A stretch of 15,567 bases of DNA. Origin: Prado023 sp964638055 (GTDB lineage Bacteria > Actinomycetota > Actinomycetes > S36-B12 > CAIYMF01). Location of the stretch: assembly GCA_964638055.1 (NCBI GenBank), contig CAZWXF010000066.1:1-15567 (forward strand), given 5' to 3'. Shown here piece by piece: positions 7,119 through 14,759 of this stretch. Below the pieces are notes generated by a model. That model searched no databases. It worked only from the letters and a program-made list of their open reading frames with translations, and had not been told where the DNA came from. Position 1 is the first letter of the stretch; every line of letters begins with the position of its first letter. The translations under genes were made by a program, and so were the position numbers.

Positions 7119-7912
7119 CGAACGCATCCGCGTCGACGATCGGACGCACCCTCGCGCGGCTGGGCGGGCTCAAGGCCCACCCCTCGGACGGTCCCACGGC
7201 CGGGTCGACCCGGGATGCCGTCCGCATGGTCATCGCCAGCGCGCCCGCCGCAGTGCCCATCGATCACATCTGCGAGGCCACCGGCCTGCACGCCAACACG
7301 CTGCGGCCTCACCTCGACGTCCTGCTGGCGCTGGGCGCCATCACCCGCGAGCACGCGCCGAGCTCCGGGCGCGGCCGACGGCCATGGCTGTACTCGGCTG
7401 TCGAGACCCCGTGGGAGCGGGACCGCCGCAGGCTCGCCTCGGCCCTGCTCGAGCAGCTGGAACCCGGTGATCACGCCCTGGCCGCTGAGGCGGCGCAACG
7501 CTGGGCGGACCGCCCCGAGACGCGCGCCGGTCCGGCCGAGTCGATCGACGAGGCCGTGGCCAATGCTGCGGAGTCGATGGCACGCATCGGGTTCGAGGTG
7601 ACGCTGACTCCCGCCGGGGACCGCATGGACCTGCAGGGCTGTCCCTACCTGGACCTCATCGCCGAGAGGCCCGTGATCTGCGAGATCCACGCGGCGCTGC
7701 TGCAGCGACTCCTCGAGGACAGCGGCCAGCCGGTTTCGCTGGAACGGCTGGACGTATGGAGCGGCCCGGGCGTCTGCACGGCTCACCTGCGCCGGGCGGA
7801 CCGCGTGCCTCACCGGACCATCCGGATGACCCCCGACCACACCGTCCGACCCGAACCGTCCAGCCCCGAACCGTCCAGCCCCGCCGGACCGATAAGCCAG
7901 GAGGCCTCATGA
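7115..7912 (+). CDS. Winged-helix regulator with clustered cysteines, possible Fe-S sensor (SufR-like)
   Basis: A 265-residue predicted DNA-binding regulator. Residues about 32-95 form a winged helix-turn-helix (IDHICEATGLHANTLRPHLD as the helix pair, then a basic wing SSGRGRRPWLY). Residues about 145-225 hold a ligand-type region with C176, C189, H192 and C221 (GCPYLDL, VICEIH, GVCTAH). The C-x12-C spacing resembles what I recall of SufR-type Fe-S regulators, so an Fe-S cluster sensing O2, NO or redox state is plausible but unproven; a fourth ligand is not certain (C53 lies in the DNA-binding domain). The start ATG overlaps the narK stop and lacks a good Shine-Dalgarno, so translation probably depends on coupling. 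The tail after residue about 230 is low-complexity, with a 15-base tandem repeat (7851-7880), and carries the narG ribosome binding site. Operon position suggests autoregulation of nar expression. Confidence 0.8.
   Translation: MTNASASTIGRTLARLGGLKAHPSDGPTAGSTRDAVRMVIASAPAAVPIDHICEATGLHANTLRPHLDVLLALGAITREHAPSSGRGRRPWLYSAVETPWERDRRRLASALLEQLEPGDHALAAEAAQRWADRPETRAGPAESIDEAVANAAESMARIGFEVTLTPAGDRMDLQGCPYLDLIAERPVICEIHAALLQRLLEDSGQPVSLERLDVWSGPGVCTAHLRRADRVPHRTIRMTPDHTVRPEPSSPEPSSPAGPISQEAS
7851..7880 (+). repeat. Two exact 15-base tandem repeats in the regulator C-terminus
   Basis: CCGAACCGTCCAGCC occurs twice without interruption (7851-7865 and 7866-7880), encoding a repeated five-residue unit (PEPSS). 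Being a multiple of three, copy-number change would lengthen or shorten the tail without breaking the frame. It lies 28 bases before the narG ATG and just upstream of its AGGAGG. Confidence 0.9.
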
Positions 7913-10900
7913 ACCCCCCACCGCAGGCGGCCACATCGGACGCCGCCCGTGAGTTCCTCGTCGGTGCGGGGCGGTTCTTCGTCCCCGGGGAGGTCTCCGC
8001 CGACCAGCGCACGGTGACGAAGGTGGGCGGGAGGCAGGGCGACGCCTTCTACCGGGACCGATGGAGCCACGACAAGGTCGTCCGCTCCACGCACGGCGTG
8101 AACTGCACGGGATCGTGCTCGTGGAAGGTGTACGTCAAGGACGGGATCATCACCTGGGAGACCCAGCAGACCGACTACCCGTCCATCGGGCCCGATTCCC
8201 CGGAGTACGAGCCCCGGGGGTGCCCCAGGGGCGCGGCCTTCTCCTGGTACACCTACTCGCCCACCCGCGTGCGCTACCCCTACGTCCGCGGGGTCCTGCT
8301 CGAGGCCTACCGCGCGGCGCGGAAGCGGCACCCGGATCCGGTGGACGCCTGGGGTGCGGTCGTCGGCGACGAGGAGGTCCGACGTCGCTACCAGCGGGCC
8401 CGCGGCAAGGGTGGCCTGGTCCGCGCGAGCTGGGCCGAAGTGCTCGAGATCATCGCCGCCGCGCACGTCCACACGGTGAAGGCCCACGGCCCCGACCGGA
8501 TCTTCGGCTTCTCTCCGATCCCCGCGATGTCGATGGCGTCGCACGCCGCGGGCAGCCGCTTCATCAGCCTCATGGGCGGGGCGATGCTCAGCTTCTATGA
8601 CTGGTACTGCGACCTGCCGGTGGCCAGCCCGCAGGTGTTCGGCGACCAGACCGACGTCCCGGAGAGCGCGGACTGGTGGAACGCCAGCTACCTGATCATG
8701 TGGGGCGCCAACGTCCCGGTGACCCGCACCCCGGACGCGCACTTCATGGCCGAGGCGCGCTACCGCGGCCAGAAGGTCGTCACTGTCTCCCCGGACTACG
8801 CCGACAACACCAAGTTCGCCGACGAGTGGCTCAGCCCGCATCCGGGGACCGACGGCGCGTTGGGCATGGCCATGGGCCACGTCATCCTCAAGGAGTTCTA
8901 CGTCGACCGCCAGGTGCCGCGGTTCGTGGATTACGTCAAGAAGTTCTCCGACCTGCCCTTCCTCGTGACGCTGCGGGAGAAGGACGGGTCCTATGTCGCC
9001 GACAAGTTCCTGACGGCCGCCGACCTCGGCGAGGCATCGGAGGGCGCGGCGTTCAAGACGGTGCTGGTGGACCGCGCGACCGGCCGCCCGCACGTGCCCA
9101 ACGGGTCGCTCGGCTTCCGGTTCAACGAATCGGGCATGGGCAGATGGAACCTCGACCTCGAAGGAGTCGACCCCGCGCTCACGCTGCACGACGCGGGCGG
9201 CTCAAAGGTCGTGGAGATCCTCATGCCGCGCTTCGACGTCGGCCAGGAGGCCCACGAGGGCGGCGCGGTCCACGCCCGGGGCGTTCCGGTCGTGCCCATC
9301 CACACCATCTCCGGCGAGCGGCTCGTCACGACCGTGTTCGACCTCATGCTCGCCCAGTACGGCGTGGGCCGAGAGGGCCTGCCGGGCGAATGGCCCGCCG
9401 GCTACGACGATCCCGCCCCCTACACGCCGGCCTGGGCCGAGGAGATCACCGGCGTGCCCGCCGCCCAGACCGTCCGCGTGGGCCGGGAGTTCGCCGCGAA
9501 CGCCGAGGAGTCCGGCGGCCGATCCATGATCATCCTGGGTGCGGGCACCAACCACTGGTTCCACTCCGACACGATCTACCGGACCTTCCTGGCCATGATC
9601 ACGCTCACGGGCTGCCAGGGGATCAACGGCGGGGGCTGGGCGCACTACGTCGGCCAGGAGAAGTGCCGGCCGGTCACGGGCTGGGCGCAGCTGGCGTTCG
9701 CGCTGGACTGGCAGCGGCCGGCCCGGCAGATGATCGGAACCGCCTTCTGGTACGTCCACACCGACCAGTGGCGCTACGACCGGCTCGGCGCCGACCTGCT
9801 GGCATCCCCGCTCGGGGAGGGCCGCTTCGCGGGCCAGACGATGATGGACACGCTGGCGCAGTCCGCGCGATCCGGCTGGATGCCCTCGTTCCCATCCTTC
9901 GATCGCAACCCGCTCCAGATCACAGCCGAGGCGCGGGCCGCCGGGGTGCCCGTCGCGCAGCACATCACCGAGGAGCTCAAGGCCGGCCGGCTCCGGTTCG
10001 CCGTCGAGGACCCGGACGCCCCGGAGAACTGGCCGAGGGTGCTCACGGTCTGGCGGGCCAACCTGCTGGGTTCGTCGTCCAAGGGCAACGAGTACTTCCT
10101 CAAGCACCTGCTGGGCACCGACCATGCCGTGCGCGCCGAGGAGACCGATCCCGAGCACCGGTCGGCCAGCGTGGAGTGGCGGGATGCTCCGGTGGGCAAG
10201 CTCGACCTGCTGGTCAGCATCGACTTCCGGATGACCTCCACCGGCCTGTTCGGCGACATCCTGCTGCCTGCGGCGACCTGGTACGAGAAGCACGACCTGT
10301 CCAGCACGGACATGCATCCCTACGTCCACGCCTTCACCCCGGCGATCGATCCGCCCTGGGAGACGCGCAGCGACTACGACATCTTCCAGTCGCTGGGGCG
10401 CACCGTCTCGGCACTGGCCCAGGGGCATCTGGGGGTGGAGCAGGACGTGATGGCCATCCCACTGGCCCACGACACGCCCGACGAGCTCGCCGTCCCCGGC
10501 GGCGTGGTGCGCGACTGGCGATCCGGCGAGGTGGACCTCATCCCCGGCACGACCGCCCCGAAGCTCGTCGAGGTGGAGCGCGACTACGGCGCGATCGGGG
10601 CGAAGATGTCGGCGCTCGGGCCTCTCCTGGACACGGTGGGCACCCTCCAGAAGGGCGTCGTCGTGAAGACCGCGCCGGAGGTGGCGACGCTTGCCCGGGT
10701 CAACGGGGTCATCGCAGAGGGACCGGCGGCGGGCCGGCCCGCGCTGGTGACCGACGTGCAGGCCTGCGAGGCGATCCTGACGCTGTCGGGGACCACGAAC
10801 GGGCGCGTGGCGGTGGAGGGGTTCGAGCACCTGGAGGCTCGAACCGGCCAGGCGATGGCCTTCCTCGCCCAGGAGCACGAGGGCAAGCGGATCACCTTCG

Positions 10901-11607
10901 CCGACACCCAGGCGCGTCCCGTCCCGGTGATCACCAGTCCGGAGTGGTCGGGCTCGGAGCACGGCGGCCGGCGGTACACGGCGTTCGCGATCAACGTCGA
11001 GCACCTCAAGCCGTGGCACACGCTCACGGGTCGCCAGCACCTCTTCCTCGACCACGACTGGATGAGCGAGGTGGGCGAGCAGCTGCCCACGTTCCGCCCG
11101 CCCCTGAACATGCACCGGCTGTACGGGGACCAGGGCACGGGGGCCGGCCGGGAGGTGACAGTTCGCTACCTCACGCCACACTCGAAGTGGTCCATCCACT
11201 CTGAGTACCAGGACAACCTCTTCATGCTCTCGCTGTCCCGCGGCGGACCGGAGATCTGGATGAGTCCTGTCGATGCCGAGGCCATCGGGGTCAAGGACAA
11301 CGAGTGGATCGAGGCGTACAACCGCAACGGCGTCGTCGTGGCGCGCGCCATCGTCAGCCACCGCATGCCCGCGGGGACCGTCTTCATGTACCACGCGAAG
11401 GACCGCACCGTGGACGTGCCGCGCACGGAGACCTCGGGCCTGCGCGGTGGCATCCACAACTCGCTGACCCGGCTGCTGATCAAGCCCACCCACCTCATCG
11501 GTGGGTACGCGCAGCTGTCGTTCGCGATGAACTACCTCGGCCCCACCGGCAACCAGCGCGACGAGGTCACCGTCATCCGGCGGCGCTCGCAGGAGGTGCA
11601 GTACTGA
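7909..11607 (+). CDS. narG: Respiratory nitrate reductase alpha subunit (Mo-bisMGD)
   Basis: A 1232-residue catalytic subunit (E. coli NarG is about 1247) that reduces nitrate to nitrite on the cytoplasmic side of the membrane-bound NarGHI complex. The N-terminal FS0 [4Fe-4S] site is intact: H62, C66, C70 and C105 in HGVNCTGSC followed by RGCPRG, the His-plus-three-Cys pattern of NarG. The molybdenum-ligating aspartate is D231 in LSFYDWYCDLPVASPQ. Typical downstream blocks are GANVPVTRTPDAHF, AGTNHWFHSDTIYR and TGCQGINGGGWAHYVGQEKC. The C-terminus carries the MGD-binding beta-barrel region (HSEYQDNLFMLSLSRGG). No functional twin-arginine export signal is seen, consistent with a cytoplasmic subunit. 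The start is set by AGGAGG (7899-7904) four bases upstream; the ATG overlaps the regulator stop. Its TGA overlaps the narH ATG by one base (TGATG). Strong C/G third positions match the rest of the operon. Confidence 0.98.
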   Translation: MNPPPQAATSDAAREFLVGAGRFFVPGEVSADQRTVTKVGGRQGDAFYRDRWSHDKVVRSTHGVNCTGSCSWKVYVKDGIITWETQQTDYPSIGPDSPEYEPRGCPRGAAFSWYTYSPTRVRYPYVRGVLLEAYRAARKRHPDPVDAWGAVVGDEEVRRRYQRARGKGGLVRASWAEVLEIIAAAHVHTVKAHGPDRIFGFSPIPAMSMASHAAGSRFISLMGGAMLSFYDWYCDLPVASPQVFGDQTDVPESADWWNASYLIMWGANVPVTRTPDAHFMAEARYRGQKVVTVSPDYADNTKFADEWLSPHPGTDGALGMAMGHVILKEFYVDRQVPRFVDYVKKFSDLPFLVTLREKDGSYVADKFLTAADLGEASEGAAFKTVLVDRATGRPHVPNGSLGFRFNESGMGRWNLDLEGVDPALTLHDAGGSKVVEILMPRFDVGQEAHEGGAVHARGVPVVPIHTISGERLVTTVFDLMLAQYGVGREGLPGEWPAGYDDPAPYTPAWAEEITGVPAAQTVRVGREFAANAEESGGRSMIILGAGTNHWFHSDTIYRTFLAMITLTGCQGINGGGWAHYVGQEKCRPVTGWAQLAFALDWQRPARQMIGTAFWYVHTDQWRYDRLGADLLASPLGEGRFAGQTMMDTLAQSARSGWMPSFPSFDRNPLQITAEARAAGVPVAQHITEELKAGRLRFAVEDPDAPENWPRVLTVWRANLLGSSSKGNEYFLKHLLGTDHAVRAEETDPEHRSASVEWRDAPVGKLDLLVSIDFRMTSTGLFGDILLPAATWYEKHDLSSTDMHPYVHAFTPAIDPPWETRSDYDIFQSLGRTVSALAQGHLGVEQDVMAIPLAHDTPDELAVPGGVVRDWRSGEVDLIPGTTAPKLVEVERDYGAIGAKMSALGPLLDTVGTLQKGVVVKTAPEVATLARVNGVIAEGPAAGRPALVTDVQACEAILTLSGTTNGRVAVEGFEHLEARTGQAMAFLAQEHEGKRITFADTQARPVPVITSPEWSGSEHGGRRYTAFAINVEHLKPWHTLTGRQHLFLDHDWMSEVGEQLPTFRPPLNMHRLYGDQGTGAGREVTVRYLTPHSKWSIHSEYQDNLFMLSLSRGGPEIWMSPVDAEAIGVKDNEWIEAYNRNGVVVARAIVSHRMPAGTVFMYHAKDRTVDVPRTETSGLRGGIHNSLTRLLIKPTHLIGGYAQLSFAMNYLGPTGNQRDEVTVIRRRSQEVQY

Positions 11608-13280
11608 TGAAGGTCATGGCGCAGGTCGGCATGGTGATGAACCTCGACAAGTGCATCGGGTGCCACACGTGCTCGGTGACCTGCAAGCAGGCGTGGACCA
11701 ACCGGGCCGGGATGGAGTACGCGTGGTTCAACAACGTCGAGACCCGCCCCGGCCAGGGCTATCCGCGCACCTACGAGGACCAGGAGCGGTGGCGGGGCGG
11801 CTGGGTCCTCAAGCGGGGCAAGCTGCGGCTGCGCGCCGGGTCCCGACTCCACCGACTGTCGATGATCTTCGGCAACCCGAGGCTGCCGACGCTGCAGGAC
11901 TACTACGAGCCGTGGACCTACGAGTACGACACGCTCATCTCCGCACCGCTCGGCGAGCACACCCCCGTCGCCCGGCCCAAGTCGCTCATCTCGGGCAAGC
12001 CCATGAAGATCGAGTGGTCGGCGAACTGGGACGACGACCTGGCCGGCGGGCCGGAGCTCGCGCCGGCTGACCCGGTGCTGCGCAAGATCAAGTCCGAGGT
12101 CGGCGACCGCGTGAAGCTGGAGTTCGAGCAGGCATTCATGTTCTACCTGCCGCGCATCTGCGAGCACTGCCTCAACCCGTCGTGCGTGGCCTCGTGCCCC
12201 TCCGGGGCGATGTACAAGCGCGCCGAGGACGGCATCGTGCTGGTAGACCAGGACGCCTGTCGCGGCTGGCGGATGTGCGTCACCGGCTGCCCGTACAAGA
12301 AGGTCTACTTCAACCACCGAACGGGCAAGGCCGAGAAGTGCACGCTGTGCTACCCGCGCATCGAGGTCGGCCTGCCGACGGTGTGCTCGGAGACGTGCGT
12401 GGGCCGCTTGCGCTACCTCGGACTGTTCCTCTACGACGCAGACCGGGTGACGGCTGCCGCTGCCACGCCGAACGAGCGGGACCTCTACCAGGCCCAGCTG
12501 GACCTGCTGCTGGACCCGAACGACCCGGAGGTCATCGAGGCTGCCCGCCGTGACGGCATCCCGGACGACTGGATCGCCGCCGCGCGCCGCTCGCCGGTCT
12601 ACCGACTGGCCTGCGAGTACCGGGTGGCGCTGCCGCTGCATCCGGAGTACCGCACGATGCCGATGGTCTGGTACATCCCGCCGCTGTCCCCGGTCGTGGA
12701 CGCGCTGCGCGACACGGGCCACGACGCCGAGGACGCCGGCAACCTGTTCGGGGCCCTGCGCTCGCTGCGGATCCCGATCGAGTACCTCGCCGAGCTGTTC
12801 ACCGCCGGGGACGTCGCGCCCGTGCAGCGCTCCCTGCACGTCCTGGCCGCGATGCGCTCCTACATGCGCGACCACAACCTGGGCCACGAGGCGCGTCCGG
12901 AGCTGTGCGAGGCGGTGGGGATGACGGAGGAGGAGATGTACGAGCTGTACCGGCTGCTCGCGATCGCCAAGTACGAGGACCGATACGTGATCCCCAAGGC
13001 GCACACCGAGACCGCTCGGTCGCTGGACGAGCTTGCGTGCTCGCTGGACTACGAGGGCGCTCCGGGCATGTACGAGTCCGGCCCGTTCGGCGAGGCCAGC
13101 GGACGACCCGTGCCGGTGGCGGTGGAGACGTTCCATGCGCTCAAGCAGCGCCAGACCTCGGAGGTGATCGTGCCCTCGGAGGATCGGGAGGCCCGCGTGG
13201 GCCTGTTGAACTGGGACGGCGTCGGCGTCCCGCTGGGCATCCCGACCGTCCCGCCGAGGAAGCGGGAGGCGGACCGATGA
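11607..13280 (+). CDS. narH: Respiratory nitrate reductase beta subunit (Fe-S electron transfer)
   Basis: A 557-residue cytoplasmic subunit passing electrons from NarI haems to NarG. All four Fe-S binding groups are visible: C16, C19, C22, C26 (CIGCHTCSVTC); C185, C188, C193, C197 (CEHCLNPSCVASCP); C218, W221, C224, C228 (CRGWRMCVTGCP); and C245, C248, C260, C264 (CTLC then CSETC). The tryptophan at 221 in place of a cysteine is the hallmark of the [3Fe-4S] cluster in NarH and is normal, not a mutation. The C-terminal half contains PMVWYIPPLSPV and the HNLGHEARPELCEAVGMTEE region typical of the subunit. AGGAGG (11591-11596) lies ten bases before the ATG, inside the end of narG. Its TGA overlaps the narJ ATG as ATGA (13277-13280). 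Function and boundaries are secure. Confidence 0.98.
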   Translation: MKVMAQVGMVMNLDKCIGCHTCSVTCKQAWTNRAGMEYAWFNNVETRPGQGYPRTYEDQERWRGGWVLKRGKLRLRAGSRLHRLSMIFGNPRLPTLQDYYEPWTYEYDTLISAPLGEHTPVARPKSLISGKPMKIEWSANWDDDLAGGPELAPADPVLRKIKSEVGDRVKLEFEQAFMFYLPRICEHCLNPSCVASCPSGAMYKRAEDGIVLVDQDACRGWRMCVTGCPYKKVYFNHRTGKAEKCTLCYPRIEVGLPTVCSETCVGRLRYLGLFLYDADRVTAAAATPNERDLYQAQLDLLLDPNDPEVIEAARRDGIPDDWIAAARRSPVYRLACEYRVALPLHPEYRTMPMVWYIPPLSPVVDALRDTGHDAEDAGNLFGALRSLRIPIEYLAELFTAGDVAPVQRSLHVLAAMRSYMRDHNLGHEARPELCEAVGMTEEEMYELYRLLAIAKYEDRYVIPKAHTETARSLDELACSLDYEGAPGMYESGPFGEASGRPVPVAVETFHALKQRQTSEVIVPSEDREARVGLLNWDGVGVPLGIPTVPPRKREADR

Positions 13281-13933
13281 GCCGACGGGAGGAAGCGGCG
13301 CGCCGCGTCGACGAGGTGGCCGTCGCACGCCTCGCGGCCTCCTGGCTCCTCTGGTACCCCGACGACGAGCTGGCCGAGCAGGTGCCGCGGATTGCTGGCG
13401 CCGTGGCGGGCCTGCCGCGGGACCTGCGCGAGCCCCTCGATGCGTTCCTGGACCACCTCGACGGCACGGCACTGCTCGACGTCCAGCGGCACTACGTGGC
13501 GATGTTCGACATGAAGCGCAAGGCCTGCCTCTACCTGTCCTACTGGACCAACGGTGACACCCGGAACCGCGGCATGTCGATCCTGCGGTTCAAGCAGGCC
13601 TACCTGGAGTCCGGGGCGGACCCGAACGACATCGAGCTGGCCGATCACCTCGCGGTCGTGCTGGAGTTCGCGGCCACCCGTGACCGGCTGACCGGCGATG
13701 CCCTGCTCGCCGAGCACGAGGCTCCCATCAGACTGCTCCGCCAGGCGCTGGCCGACATGGACTCGGTGTACCGGCACGTCCTCGATGCCGTCGTGGCGAC
13801 CCTGCCCGAGGCCACCCCGGCGCTGCGGGCGCGCATGGCCGGACTGGCTGCCGCCGGCCCGCCGACGGAGCTGGTGGGCCTCGAGCCGTTCCCGACCCCG
13901 CTCACGCTGGAGCCGATCGGGGGCCGGCGATGA
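13277..13933 (+). CDS. narJ: Nitrate reductase molybdenum cofactor assembly chaperone
   Basis: A 218-residue protein of the TorD/DmsD/NarJ chaperone superfamily, mostly alpha-helical, slightly shorter than E. coli NarJ (about 236). It binds the NarG N-terminus, permits Mo-cofactor insertion and holds the enzyme off the membrane until mature; it is not part of the final complex. The diagnostic central motif is present at about residues 77-99 (FDMKRKACLYLSYW, then TNGDTRNRG). Further family features are the early ASWLLWYPDD and a Pro-rich end (LEPFPTPLTLEPIGGRR). A GGGAGG (13264-13269) seven bases upstream and the ATGA overlap with narH fix the start. Position between narH and narI is the standard gene order. 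Confidence 0.96.
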   Translation: MSRREEAARRVDEVAVARLAASWLLWYPDDELAEQVPRIAGAVAGLPRDLREPLDAFLDHLDGTALLDVQRHYVAMFDMKRKACLYLSYWTNGDTRNRGMSILRFKQAYLESGADPNDIELADHLAVVLEFAATRDRLTGDALLAEHEAPIRLLRQALADMDSVYRHVLDAVVATLPEATPALRARMAGLAAAGPPTELVGLEPFPTPLTLEPIGGRR

Positions 13934-14673
13934 GCGACCTGTCCACCCTGGACGTGCTGCTGTGGGTGGTGCTGCCGTACGTGACGATCGCGGTGTTCGT
14001 CGTCGGCCTGATCTGGCGCTATCGCTACGACAAGTTCGGCTGGACGACGCGCAGCAGCCAGCTCTACGAGGGCCGGCTCCTGCGCATCGCCAGCCCGCTG
14101 TTCCACATGGGCATCCTGGCCGTGATGATGGGGCACGTCGTCGGGCTGATGATCCCGGAGTCGTTCACCCACGCCATCGGCCTGTCCGAATCGGCGTACC
14201 ACTTCTTCGCCGTGAGCCTCGGCGCCGTGGCCGGGGCGGCGACCCTGTCGGGCCTGGCGCTGCTCATCTACCGACGGCGAACCGTGGGACCGGTGTTCGC
14301 CGCCACCACGAAGAACGACAAGACCATGTACGTGTTCCTGGCCTCGGCGATCTGCCTGGGCCTGGTCGCAACCATGGTCGGCGCAGGAGTGCTCGGGGAC
14401 GGCCACAACTACCGCGAGGACGTCTCGGTGTGGTTCCGCTCGATCTTCATGCTCGATCCGGAGGCGGGGTTGATGGCAGAGGCGCCGGCCGCGTTCCAGG
14501 TGCACGCCGTGGCGGGCCTGGCCCTGTTCCTGATCTGGCCCTTCACCCGTCTGGTGCATGCCTTCAGTGCCCCGATCGGTTACCTCTTCCGGCCCTACGT
14601 GATCTACCGCGAGCGCGGACCGCACGACCCCGGCAACCGGGAGCCGCGCCGCGGCTGGGAGCGCGTCGGATGA
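13930..14673 (+). CDS. narI: Respiratory nitrate reductase gamma subunit (cytochrome b)
   Basis: A 247-residue integral membrane subunit with about five transmembrane segments that anchors NarGH and oxidises quinol, sending electrons through two b-type haems. The four haem-ligating histidines are recognisable by spacing: H59 and H69 (FHMGILAVMMGH, ten apart) and H192 and H210 (QVHAVAG and RLVHAFS, eighteen apart), matching the 56/66 and 187/205 pattern recalled for E. coli NarI. The start follows a G-rich stretch near 13918-13922 and overlaps the narJ stop (ATGA). The C-terminus (EPRRGWERVG) is encoded by DNA that is duplicated 77 bases downstream. Its stop overlaps a new ATG, so the operon continues without a gap. 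Confidence 0.97.
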   Translation: MSDLSTLDVLLWVVLPYVTIAVFVVGLIWRYRYDKFGWTTRSSQLYEGRLLRIASPLFHMGILAVMMGHVVGLMIPESFTHAIGLSESAYHFFAVSLGAVAGAATLSGLALLIYRRRTVGPVFAATTKNDKTMYVFLASAICLGLVATMVGAGVLGDGHNYREDVSVWFRSIFMLDPEAGLMAEAPAAFQVHAVAGLALFLIWPFTRLVHAFSAPIGYLFRPYVIYRERGPHDPGNREPRRGWERVG

Positions 14674-14759
14674 CCACCACGAGGACGCAGCCGCACCCGA
14701 GCCGCTCGGGCAGCCGGGGGCCGCGGCGTGGCTGGGAGCGCCTCGGATGACCACGACGA
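14632..14759 (+). repeat. Imperfect duplication (77-base period) spanning the narI end and ywiC start
   Basis: Bases 14632-14682 and 14709-14759 align without gaps with 45 of 51 identical (mismatches at copy-1 positions 14636, 14642, 14649, 14652, 14665, 14678). Each copy encodes RRGWER(V/L)G, then an ATGA stop/start overlap, then MTTT. Each also carries GGGAG eight bases before its ATG. The bases between the copies (14683-14708) are unrelated filler. Confidence 0.85.
14670..14750 (+). CDS. 26-codon mini-ORF between narI and ywiC-like gene
   Basis: An ATG at 14670 overlaps the narI stop (ATGA) and the frame runs 26 codons to a TGA that in turn overlaps the ywiC-like ATG (14747-14750). GGGAG (14657-14661) lies eight bases upstream of its start. 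The peptide begins MTTTRTQPHPSRSGSR and ends GPRRGWERLG, so its N-terminus copies the start of the ywiC-like protein and its C-terminus copies the end of NarI. It is therefore best seen as a by-product of the duplication. It may act only as a translational relay between narI and ywiC; a function for the basic peptide is not suggested by anything visible. Confidence 0.35.
   Translation: MTTTRTQPHPSRSGSRGPRRGWERLG

Noticed and set aside
9202..11493. 763-codon minus-strand open frame inside narG
   Set aside because: The complement of narG; the His/Arg/Val/Gly-rich translation is typical of a mirror frame of a high-GC gene.
12264..12286. Apparent loss of an Fe-S cysteine in NarH (W221)
   Set aside because: Tryptophan at this position is normal in NarH and specifies the [3Fe-4S] cluster.
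11532..13472. 646-codon minus-strand open frame opposite narH and narJ
   Set aside because: Antisense shadow; the sense strand carries four intact Fe-S cysteine groups.
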